Assembly: GCA_965662645.1 (NCBI GenBank)
Contig: CBFIII010000005.1
Location: 60,048 to 124,047 of the forward strand
DNA from: UBA5342 sp965662645
GTDB lineage: Bacteria; Bacteroidota; Bacteroidia; Bacteroidales; UBA5342
Length of the DNA stretch: 64,000 nt
Direction of reading: 5' to 3'
Shown here: positions 26,421 to 35,440 of the stretch, piece after piece
Layout: every line of letters begins with the position of its first letter
Numbering within the stretch: the first letter of the stretch is position 1
Notes under the pieces: generated by a model
The model's input: the letters and a program-made list of their open reading frames with translations, nothing else
Database searches by the model: none
Told to the model about the DNA's origin: nothing
Translations under genes and position numbers: made by a program

Positions 26421-29400
26421 TTATTGGGTTAAACTAAATCTAAAGGTCATACCAAAATTAGAGTTCATAGTCCGAAAAGAAGTAGATACCACAGGATTGG
26501 TTATCTGCCTATCATAAAATACAGTCACTTCTAAATTACTATTCACATTATAATTTGCCGTTAGCTTTAGCGCTGTTATTTTATTACCAGAAGAAGGCTG
26601 TACGTTAACTTCCTGGATACGACGTATAATACTTATCATATCACGAATACTAAAGTCCACATTTAAACGTAAATCATTATTCACTTTACGTCCTTTCTTG
26701 TCCTTGCTCGTGCGCACAAGCAATTTAAAATCTTCGAAACGATAACCGGCACCAAAGACAATTTCATTATTACGTGATTCTATAACCTGATTACTCGCAA
26801 TATTTAAAGCTAAAGAACGCAATTTATTCATTGAAAAGTTAAGGGATAAATTATTTTTCAACGTCATATCAACCCCTATCAAAGGATTCATTCCCTCCGA
26901 GATAATCACCGAAGAAATATCATATTCAGATGTAAAAAAATCCTCACCATTCAAATGCACATAAGCCCCTTTCTCATAATCAGTTAAAGTCATATAGTTA
27001 CTTACATTATAAGTACAAACATAATTATGACTTAAGGTTATATTTTTGAAATAAGGCTTCAATAATTTGGTTTTAGCCAAACCAGAATAACTCATTTGCC
27101 AGTTAGGCAACATACTACGCAACGATGGCGTAACACTGGTGCCCACATCACCTGGCTTTTTCTTAGAATAAGCAGCAATAAAGGCTGGAATTAAAATTTC
27201 CGGAGAGTTAGGATCATAAACCACATCTTCACGCTCTTCAATCTCACTATCCGACAAGCCGACATTCAATTCCTCACGTCTTAAATCGGCCACATCTTCT
27301 CTATAACTAACAAAATTATCATAAGCTTCTGAGGTATAAAACTCATCATCTTGTTTTTCAAAAAAGGTCCCTAATCCTACCCAAGTGTGAGAATAATTAC
27401 CCGAATTAGTCATATTGGTCGTCGGATCAAAATGCCCTTCTCCATCAATATAATAAGCTGACATCCGCTCAGTATGATTGTAACTAGAACTTAATTTAAT
27501 ACTAAGACCAGGCAAAGGCTCTATGGTAGCGCGCACCGCAACTTGATCACTTTGCGTTACCATATAAGGTTCTGCAAAAGTAGTATCTGTCACTAACCAA
27601 CCCTTCTTATAGTATTGGTGCACAAATGTAGAATCTGACATCTCATTAGTAAAAATGTTACGATCCTGCATTCCAAGAGCAAAATCCCACCCAGGCTCAG
27701 CCCCCGTTTTAAACAATGAATTATCACGTGTAAAGCCAGGCAAAGAAGTAGATCCACCACGGATCATATTTACACTCACAGTACGCACGCCCATCAAAGC
27801 ATTAGCCGTATATCCCAAAACTTTTTGAGCTAAAGAAGCTGCATCTTCGATACGAGCAGAAACATCAACGCGTCCACCCTCAATATCTACATTAGGCACA
27901 AATAATATCGTATTATCATCAGGTGAATCTTTTCGTCCATATACCACTTTACCATTAGCATCAAAGACCCTTATATTAGCTTTAGAGGAACCCAATTTAT
28001 GTTTTATGGTCAAGACTTCGCCTTTCTTGGCATTTACATTTTTGTCTTCATAACGCACCGTTTTATATTTCTTACGGCTACTACTTCCTATACGACCATA
28101 TTTATTGCTCACCTCCGAAAGATATTTCGACTTATTATAAAGCTTAGTCATCTTAAAAGAAGTATTAAGCGTTCCTTGCTGGGTATTGCTTATCAAATTA
28201 CCATTATCAACCCAAGTAGAATCCGTCTCTTCATCATTATTATACATCCAATACCCTTCGTTTCCGCGGTTCCAAGTATAATTAGAAGTATAGGCTGCAT
28301 CCACATTAATAAAATCTAAAAGAGGAATTTTGGAAATAGGCACATTATAGCGCACATTAAATTTCTGCGAGTAATCCATAACAGTACCAAAATCTAACAC
28401 ACTATCGCGTACATTTCGCCACCACACGTCATAAGCATCACCGTAAAGTTTCTGATTCAATCCCACAACACTCTCAAGTTCATCATCCTCAAGGATAGTA
28501 CCATACATATCAGTATTTACCTCATTAACAACTGCATAAGATTGCGCACTATAATCCACACTTAAGGATTTAGCCAATTTATAAGAAAAACTAAACGCAT
28601 TATTCCAATCTAAATCTTTCTTCACCAATAACGGCAAGGTATTTTCAATTATTACTGAACTAGTAAAATCACGCGACTGTTGCTCATAATAATTCCTATC
28701 AAGCACAGAAGAAAAAGCTATTTTCTGAGGTTTTAAATAAAAGTTAAAATCTCTAATTAAAGCCAAATAATCGGATTTAAAAATATCCATATTTTTAAAC
28801 GGCTCCACGGGTTTTGAGGTAGGTGAAAAATTATAATTCACAGCGAATTTACGCTCTCGTTCTATCTCTCGTTCTGTAGTCTCATCACTTGATTCAACTT
28901 CTGAAAAAGAATAACTTAACGACAAATTGACAGGATCATAGAAACGTTTATTCTTGCTTTGGATATTTAGTTTAACATTTGAAAAATTCAAACTCTTTCG
29001 CGTTTCAAAATTCTGATTAGCACTTGAAATAGAATCTTTTGCCGCTTGTGAACTAGCAGCATTTAAAACATCACTGAACAATAAATCTTGATTTAACGGA
29101 TCGTATTTAGGTGTTGAAGTGTTTTTAGAATAAGCATAATACATAGGCATCTGTATCTTAGCTTTACGCGGCAACAACTTACCTAATTCTAATGAAGTAG
29201 AAACATCTAAAGAACGATTGTCGGATATCGAACGTTCCGCCAAAGTTTCTTCTATACTTCCCCATCCTGTAGTAGAAAACGATCCAGCAGCACTAGCAGT
29301 ACCAATATCTGCTAACTTGAGCACCATACTACCATTACCAGTCCAACCGCCACCTTCTTCCAAACCACTCAATCGCAACTCATTAACCCAAATCTCAGCA

Positions 29401-32400
29401 GACCGACTGTCACTGGTTTTTGACTTTGTATTACGCACACCAATCATCACCATACGCACATTACTCAACGATGGATTCCCCTTAATACTCACCTTTTGTG
29501 TAGGTTTATCTTCCACTATCTGCGTAAAACTTTCGATATTAGAGATATCATTACTATTACGTTGCACCTTGAGATCGGTAAACAGCTCCAAAGGTACATC
29601 TAAACGATTGTCCTCAGGCCACACCATGTAACGGTCTGTTTCATCGTCGGAATTATAGCTGGTATTAGAAAAAGGAGTCAAAGATAAAGGCAACTCATAT
29701 TCATAATAGTTATCGTTATAATCAGAACCCAATCGGACAAAAAGAGCTAAATCACCATCTTCTATTGGTGTATAATCAGAATTTAATGGCAATTTTTCGG
29801 CATGTACCCACATCTGCAACTTCTCATACTGACGGAAGTCCATCTGCATCACTTTATAAGCAGCACGACTATCACGCCCCGAGAGGTTACGTACACGCAT
29901 CACCATCGACTGTTCATTGAGCTGGGTCAGCTGTTGCTGTGCTGGGTCAGTGGCACGACTCACACTAGGAGGCAATATATAATTAACATTTTCACGGTCA
30001 CTATTCTCTTCATAATTAACAGCTTCCACGTCTAGCTCACCCTCTAACCCGTTATAAATATCTGGTTCTATTTCAAGACCATAACGTCTCCATTCGCTAC
30101 GCACAAGTTCTAGATTAGCCAAACGTAAGACCACAGGTTTTTTAAATCCAGTCATATACATCCGCATAAAGCGAATAGAAGTAAAATCATTGATAGCCCC
30201 TACAGTAAGTGTAGGATCAAATTCATGTATTGGAATACGGTATTGGTACCATTTAACTTTTTCAGTTGGTTTACCCTTAACCGGCACTGATTCATAACGT
30301 GTATCCACAATGTAATTACTGCCCACCACAGTATCAGAAGGACTTATAGAAAACTTATACCCATAATAACTATCACTTTCACTCAAAGTATAATCTTGAT
30401 TAATATCTTCACCATCAGGAAGACTCGTTCCTGCTGTAGAATAACCTGCACTAGAGCTTAATGATGACGGTGAATTACCTTCATAATTATTATAATTTTT
30501 ATAACGAGCCAAAACGCCATAATCAGCTTCATCATAATCAGAACCACGATAATAATGATAGTCATCTTGAGAAGGATCATTGATCAAGCTATCGATATAG
30601 TTCGTATTAAGCGGCGTTTTCAAAGCCTCCAATTGTGCTATATAAGTAGCAAAAAAAGATTTTTCATCATCATTACCCAATCCATCAATTCCTACATCCT
30701 GATAGGTACGAGCACTCTCGTTATTATCAAAGGCATTCACTATAGATTGCTTAGTAGAAACACGTCCCCATTTGGTATAATCAACATCTTCCACAACATC
30801 AGTCGATGGCAAACCATTTTCAAAAGCCTTACGCCCATCCTTCAGTACATCTTCTGATATATTTCCAAGGTTAAAATAGATTTCACCTCCCATACCCTCA
30901 TCTTGACTATAAATATATGGATCCATCATCCAAAATTCGATGTATTCAATATTCGAATTCTCAAAATTAGTGGTTTCTACCTTACGTGTAATACCAGCCC
31001 AACGTTTCTCTGGTTCACTCAAACGCCCATTAGCATCCAAATCAGTATCATAATTATAAGGTCCCTTTTCGCTAGGATAATAAGCTAAATTAAGGATAGG
31101 AATATAAGTACTCTCTCCAACATCATAATCTGCTTTCGGAAATAAATTACGGGCATTTACGGTACGCACATAATGATTATTACGTTCAGCCTCATCTATA
31201 TTATCTGGGGTCTCAGAACGCTCCACCTGCATAATGCGATCAATAGAATACCACGCTAATTTGGCACGATTATAACCATAATCCAAACTATCAGTCAACG
31301 CTGATTCTTCAAACTGACGAGGCACAGAAGACAAATCCCAAGCGTACGAACTCTGAACGCTTACCCCAATTTTTGTTGACTCAAAATCATCAAGATATAC
31401 AGAACCAGTTTCGCCAATAGCATCATTATGACCAGCAATAAGCTGAGCTACTTCTCCTCTTACAGTCATAGAAGATGGAGCTTTAGTATCCGTAAATGGA
31501 AGTTTATCAATAACTTTAGTTAAAAAAGGCAAATCGGTACGCCATCCCCCCGTAAGCCCCCATACCGTATTAGATATTGGATCATCACCCACGGCTACTT
31601 TTGTTGTTTGCGGACGCTCATTAAGATGAGTCACCGAAGCTCCAATCTGCAAATCATCACTAAAACGATACACCAAATTAGTCCCCAACATTGTTTTTTT
31701 CTGTAAAGAATAGAGAGACTGATTTTCCATCGACACCTGAATAGTCTGCCCTGACTCTAAAATGCCTTCGTTTAATATCCTTAAATATCCAGAGTTATAA
31801 TCTACCGAATAATCGACATTCTCTGTCAATTGACGACCACCAGCCGTTACTTTCACCGAGCCTCGTGGTATATTATAAGCATTAAGTTTTATTTCGGACC
31901 CCGAAGTAGATTTATAAGTTCCAGTAAGACGGAACTTGTTTTTTTCAGCCATCTGCTGAGCAGCTACCAAAGTAGTATCATACAACTCTTGAAAAATATA
32001 CTTATCAGCAACACTATTAGATCCTATTTCATCCTTTAGATAACTACCAAAAGGTTCTCTAACAGGAAAGATAATTTGAGCACGACTGGTAGAATTAACA
32101 GTATAACCTTCTACCCAATCAAAAAAACCATCAGAACCTGTCTCATTAGAACTGTTCAATTGGTCTAAGCCCATCACTTGCAATAATGTTTTTTTATTAA
32201 TGTCCCCTGCTGAAATATAAGATTGATCTGTTCCTATATCATCATCCTCATAAACGATAGACAAACTAAAATCTTCTTGACTCATATTATATGCATCTAA
32301 GGCATAAATATTTTTCATCATTAAATCCCAAGTAGGTAACGAGGGTGAGGTATTTGTTGCTTTTAATAATTTCAAGAAAAGAACATCAGGAGCCGTCACT

Positions 32401-34226
32401 CCACTACCAGACGAAAACTCACCAACTTGATACACTTCACCCCGATAAGTATATTGAAACGCTACAGCCAACACTTCATCAGTATTCAATGAAGAAGACA
32501 ATGAAATATAACCCAAAGTAGTATTTAGCGTATATTCTGATGATGAAAGCAAACGAGCATTCTCAACTTTTTCATAATCTTCACCCTGTATAAAACCCTT
32601 ATCTTCAAGTGACTCAAACACAGTGCTCACATTACTAATACTTCTAATTTTAGAATAAGTATTATTCATCTGGTCATACAGCTTATTAACACCATTTGAT
32701 GGTTTTTCGCTGGCATGAGATGCATCCCACCATAGATCAGCATTATCAAGATTACTCTCTTTGGGCTCAGCCAAATCCATAAATGCCACTAAATTACGAG
32801 ATTGATCAAAATTACCTCGTTTATTTGTCACCCAAACTTCTATTTTATTGATATTTAATCCTGATGCATCTACATTGGGCATATAAGACATCCAATTATC
32901 ATACTTCTCTTTAAAGAAATGAGTTAAGAAAAAATGACGATTAGCATCATAATCATCAATAGTCACATCAAACTCTTGCGACATAGCTCCCCCCTCTATA
33001 GTCATCGTTTGCGTTTCAGACTTTTGCTGCGAAACCACCCAAGCCCAGGTGAGCTTTCCATATTGTTGTGTATTCTGAAACCCAAATAACTTCTGATATC
33101 CAGGCAAAGCCATACTCGACTGGCCACCTGAAGAACTACCACCTAATGTAATCATAGATCCCACACTAGGCATCGACACATTACCAGCCTTAAAGTGCTT
33201 CACAATGTCATCTTCCTTGCCATTGTATTCCAGTTTAAACTGGTTATCAAAATCAAAAGTAGCCTCTGTATTATAATTCATATCCAAATTAATCTTGTCG
33301 CCAACCGAACCAAGAACATTCATTTGAATTTTATTATCGAGATCAAAATAAGTCGTTTTCCTGCGATCTTCTGTAATAGTGGGATTATCAATTTTAGTGG
33401 TTTTTACCGAAAAAGTAAGATCAGCATATCCCTGTGGTTTAATACTTACCCCCCCCTTTCCGAAAAGTTGGCTACTACCGCTGAAGTCCAACCCCAGATT
33501 AAGTAAACTACCTTTACCCTCTTCCTCTTCGGCAAACGTTTTACTCTCCCAATACTTATCCAAAGAGTTTTTCTTAGAATAATTATAATATTCATCAGCG
33601 GACATCTCCACTGGCACATTCAGCTCCTCATCGCCTACTTTGTTAGAAAACAGATATTTATTACTTAAAGGATTATATTCTATCTCTTGCTTATTATTAT
33701 CTGGGTTATCGAGATCTATATTTGAAGCTTTGGAAGGATTATACAAATCACTATTGATATCATTAACGGGGAAAACTTTCGGAACCGTATCAGCAGGATC
33801 TATTCGCGGATCAACACCACCAAACAAAGCAGCTAAAGCACCAGTACCTTTTGCCTCAAAATTAAGTAAGCGATTATTTTTAAGTTTTATAGTATTATCA
33901 CCGGACTCAAAACCGTATTTTTCTATAGTTGAAGAAAAGTTGGAAAGGAAAGAAGACGCATTATCTTTTACTAGAACAAAAGATTCACGCCCTTGAAGAG
34001 AATCTCTTAAGGCCGCCTTCATATCAGCAGGCATATCAGCATGTTCATCAAGATAGTCCTGATCTACGCTAACACCACCTTCTTCTATCTGGGTCAAAAA
34101 TTCATCTAAAAAAGACGATACCTGATCATCAGATTGGGCATATGAAAAAACATTAATACCTAAGAAACAGGTAAAAATATAATAACGCAATAGCTTTATG
34201 TGATTATTTTTTGTACTCAATGACAA
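26421..34226 (-). CDS. sprA: T9SS outer membrane translocon SprA (Sov)
   Basis: A giant outer membrane beta-barrel of about 2,600 residues that forms the export pore of the type IX secretion system and is needed for gliding in motile relatives. Features visible: a hydrophobic N-terminal signal (RYYIFTCFLGINVFSYAQ), large periodic beta-strand regions rich in aromatic and polar residues, motifs such as GSSSGGQSSMALPGYQKLFGFQ, VFGVQ-like strands, EIWVNELRLSGLEEGGGW, and a C-terminal strand FGMTFRFSLTQ. The length agrees with known SprA proteins. No ATG is available: the frame opens with TTG at 34226 just after an in-frame stop, and the signal peptide starts within 20 codons, so a TTG start is likely. 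It lies directly downstream of ruvA, as in many relatives, and upstream of genes for its own cargo. Confidence 0.95.
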   Translation of the reverse strand: MSLSTKNNHIKLLRYYIFTCFLGINVFSYAQSDDQVSSFLDEFLTQIEEGGVSVDQDYLDEHADMPADMKAALRDSLQGRESFVLVKDNASSFLSNFSSTIEKYGFESGDNTIKLKNNRLLNFEAKGTGALAALFGGVDPRIDPADTVPKVFPVNDINSDLYNPSKASNIDLDNPDNNKQEIEYNPLSNKYLFSNKVGDEELNVPVEMSADEYYNYSKKNSLDKYWESKTFAEEEEGKGSLLNLGLDFSGSSQLFGKGGVSIKPQGYADLTFSVKTTKIDNPTITEDRRKTTYFDLDNKIQMNVLGSVGDKINLDMNYNTEATFDFDNQFKLEYNGKEDDIVKHFKAGNVSMPSVGSMITLGGSSSGGQSSMALPGYQKLFGFQNTQQYGKLTWAWVVSQQKSETQTMTIEGGAMSQEFDVTIDDYDANRHFFLTHFFKEKYDNWMSYMPNVDASGLNINKIEVWVTNKRGNFDQSRNLVAFMDLAEPKESNLDNADLWWDASHASEKPSNGVNKLYDQMNNTYSKIRSISNVSTVFESLEDKGFIQGEDYEKVENARLLSSSEYTLNTTLGYISLSSSLNTDEVLAVAFQYTYRGEVYQVGEFSSGSGVTAPDVLFLKLLKATNTSPSLPTWDLMMKNIYALDAYNMSQEDFSLSIVYEDDDIGTDQSYISAGDINKKTLLQVMGLDQLNSSNETGSDGFFDWVEGYTVNSTSRAQIIFPVREPFGSYLKDEIGSNSVADKYIFQELYDTTLVAAQQMAEKNKFRLTGTYKSTSGSEIKLNAYNIPRGSVKVTAGGRQLTENVDYSVDYNSGYLRILNEGILESGQTIQVSMENQSLYSLQKKTMLGTNLVYRFSDDLQIGASVTHLNERPQTTKVAVGDDPISNTVWGLTGGWRTDLPFLTKVIDKLPFTDTKAPSSMTVRGEVAQLIAGHNDAIGETGSVYLDDFESTKIGVSVQSSYAWDLSSVPRQFEESALTDSLDYGYNRAKLAWYSIDRIMQVERSETPDNIDEAERNNHYVRTVNARNLFPKADYDVGESTYIPILNLAYYPSEKGPYNYDTDLDANGRLSEPEKRWAGITRKVETTNFENSNIEYIEFWMMDPYIYSQDEGMGGEIYFNLGNISEDVLKDGRKAFENGLPSTDVVEDVDYTKWGRVSTKQSIVNAFDNNESARTYQDVGIDGLGNDDEKSFFATYIAQLEALKTPLNTNYIDSLINDPSQDDYHYYRGSDYDEADYGVLARYKNYNNYEGNSPSSLSSSAGYSTAGTSLPDGEDINQDYTLSESDSYYGYKFSISPSDTVVGSNYIVDTRYESVPVKGKPTEKVKWYQYRIPIHEFDPTLTVGAINDFTSIRFMRMYMTGFKKPVVLRLANLELVRSEWRRYGLEIEPDIYNGLEGELDVEAVNYEENSDRENVNYILPPSVSRATDPAQQQLTQLNEQSMVMRVRNLSGRDSRAAYKVMQMDFRQYEKLQMWVHAEKLPLNSDYTPIEDGDLALFVRLGSDYNDNYYEYELPLSLTPFSNTSYNSDDETDRYMVWPEDNRLDVPLELFTDLKVQRNSNDISNIESFTQIVEDKPTQKVSIKGNPSLSNVRMVMIGVRNTKSKTSDSRSAEIWVNELRLSGLEEGGGWTGNGSMVLKLADIGTASAAGSFSTTGWGSIEETLAERSISDNRSLDVSTSLELGKLLPRKAKIQMPMYYAYSKNTSTPKYDPLNQDLLFSDVLNAASSQAAKDSISSANQNFETRKSLNFSNVKLNIQSKNKRFYDPVNLSLSYSFSEVESSDETTEREIERERKFAVNYNFSPTSKPVEPFKNMDIFKSDYLALIRDFNFYLKPQKIAFSSVLDRNYYEQQSRDFTSSVIIENTLPLLVKKDLDWNNAFSFSYKLAKSLSVDYSAQSYAVVNEVNTDMYGTILEDDELESVVGLNQKLYGDAYDVWWRNVRDSVLDFGTVMDYSQKFNVRYNVPISKIPLLDFINVDAAYTSNYTWNRGNEGYWMYNNDEETDSTWVDNGNLISNTQQGTLNTSFKMTKLYNKSKYLSEVSNKYGRIGSSSRKKYKTVRYEDKNVNAKKGEVLTIKHKLGSSKANIRVFDANGKVVYGRKDSPDDNTILFVPNVDIEGGRVDVSARIEDAASLAQKVLGYTANALMGVRTVSVNMIRGGSTSLPGFTRDNSLFKTGAEPGWDFALGMQDRNIFTNEMSDSTFVHQYYKKGWLVTDTTFAEPYMVTQSDQVAVRATIEPLPGLSIKLSSSYNHTERMSAYYIDGEGHFDPTTNMTNSGNYSHTWVGLGTFFEKQDDEFYTSEAYDNFVSYREDVADLRREELNVGLSDSEIEEREDVVYDPNSPEILIPAFIAAYSKKKPGDVGTSVTPSLRSMLPNWQMSYSGLAKTKLLKPYFKNITLSHNYVCTYNVSNYMTLTDYEKGAYVHLNGEDFFTSEYDISSVIISEGMNPLIGVDMTLKNNLSLNFSMNKLRSLALNIASNQVIESRNNEIVFGAGYRFEDFKLLVRTSKDKKGRKVNNDLRLNVDFSIRDMISIIRRIQEVNVQPSSGNKITALKLTANYNVNSNLEVTVFYDRQITNPVVSTSFRTMNSNFGMTFRFSLTQ

Positions 34227-34366
34227 ACTTTTTATTATTAACTACTTTAGCATAAAATCCCCTTGCTGAAAAAATCAACAAAAAACTCACTGTAATACCT
34301 ATAAAATTGCAACTCGAAATAAAATTTAAAAAGTAGTTATTCTCAATAAGCTATTATATTTAGTAA

Positions 34367-34954
34367 TTATAATAATTTCAATGCTTCTTTAATCAAACTC
34401 TCAACAGTATGAGAATTAGGAGTACTCATGATTTTTTTAAGTGCTTTGACTACCTGCCCTTTATTGAAACCAAGCATAGTCAATGCAGCTAACGCTTCAT
34501 CCTGGATATTATTGTTCTCTGGCATTAAAAAATCAGACTCTCCACCTAAGTTAACCGCTTGAATTTTATCCTTCAACTCTACAATGATACGCTGAGCGGT
34601 CTTCAATCCAATACCTTTTACGCCCTTTAAAGTATTAACATCACCAGCACCTATTGCCATCTCTAACTCTTTACCTGTTAGCGACGACAATATTACACGA
34701 GAGGTATTAGCTCCTACACCTGATACTGAAATTAATAAATTAAACAATAAACGTTCTTCTTTTTGTAAAAAAGCATAGAGATCATGAACATCTTCACGAA
34801 TTATCTCTCTAATATACAAACGTACACTATCTTTACCTTTAAGAGCCGAATAAGTATTTAGTGAGATATTACAAAAATATCCAATACCTTGATTTTCTAT
34901 CACTACATACGTAGGATTCAACTCTTCTATGTGGCCACTAATAAAGTCGTACAT
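34367..34954 (-). CDS. ruvA: Holliday junction branch migration protein RuvA
   Basis: About 195 residues. RuvA binds Holliday junctions as a tetramer and directs the RuvB helicase. Domain I is an OB fold beginning MYDFISGHIEELNPTYVVIE; domain II has two helix-hairpin-helix motifs (LISVSGVGANTSRVIL and LKGVKGIGLKTAQRII); domain III is the C-terminal RuvB-contacting bundle (DEALAALTMLGFNKGQV). An in-frame ATG at 34999 would add 15 residues, but the family starts at the ATG at 34954 and a promoter box lies at 34978-34985. The gene is followed by sprA with a 140-base gap. Confidence 0.95.
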   Translation of the reverse strand: MYDFISGHIEELNPTYVVIENQGIGYFCNISLNTYSALKGKDSVRLYIREIIREDVHDLYAFLQKEERLLFNLLISVSGVGANTSRVILSSLTGKELEMAIGAGDVNTLKGVKGIGLKTAQRIIVELKDKIQAVNLGGESDFLMPENNNIQDEALAALTMLGFNKGQVVKALKKIMSTPNSHTVESLIKEALKLL

Positions 34955-34977
34955 GCATTGTTTTTTTATCGAAGATG

Positions 34978-34985
34978 CAAATTTA
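34978..34985 (-). promoter_or_regulatory. -7 box of the ruvA promoter
   Basis: On the minus strand TAAATTTG fits the TAnnTTTG box and would start transcription about 15 bases before the ruvA ATG at 34954. A -33 element at the right distance is not evident. Confidence 0.5.
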
Positions 34986-35440
34986 AAAATTATACGCAAA
35001 GATTAGTCATCATATTAAAAATATACATTAAGATTTATCTAATTCTTTCATTATTGATGAAAAAGTCGCAAATATCGTCGCAAAAAATCAAGAGTAAAAT
35101 CAATGAAAACCTATACAGGAGCTCATTTTTCAAAAATCACTATTCATAACAATTCTATTTAATAAAACTTTTTGAGTTTAAATGAAAATAAAATTAAAAT
35201 CTTCTTTTAGCACTTTTCAACATATGAAACAAGAATACAAATTTACACTAATCATAACACTCTCTATAATTGAATTTTAAGTTATCAACATTTTAAGATG
35301 ATAGATTGTTCAAAACTACAGATTAAATTTTCCGACATACAAAAAAAATATTCCCTTAATTTGTACTACGAATTATAAAATAAAGGGTCAAAGCCCCTAA
35401 CACATAAAAACCATTTCTAAAACATATAAAGCCAACAAAT
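34986..35440. other. gene-free divergent region between ruvA and nrdJ
   Basis: About 455 AT-rich bases that must hold the nrdJ promoter. I looked for an NrdR box pair and for a cobalamin riboswitch and saw neither. A short hairpin GGGTCAAAGCCCC lies around 35386-35398 ahead of nrdJ. Confidence 0.5.

Noticed and set aside
34986..35440. Cobalamin riboswitch upstream of the B12-dependent nrdJ
   Set aside because: The region is AT-rich and I cannot find the conserved B12-box or the paired elements of that riboswitch.
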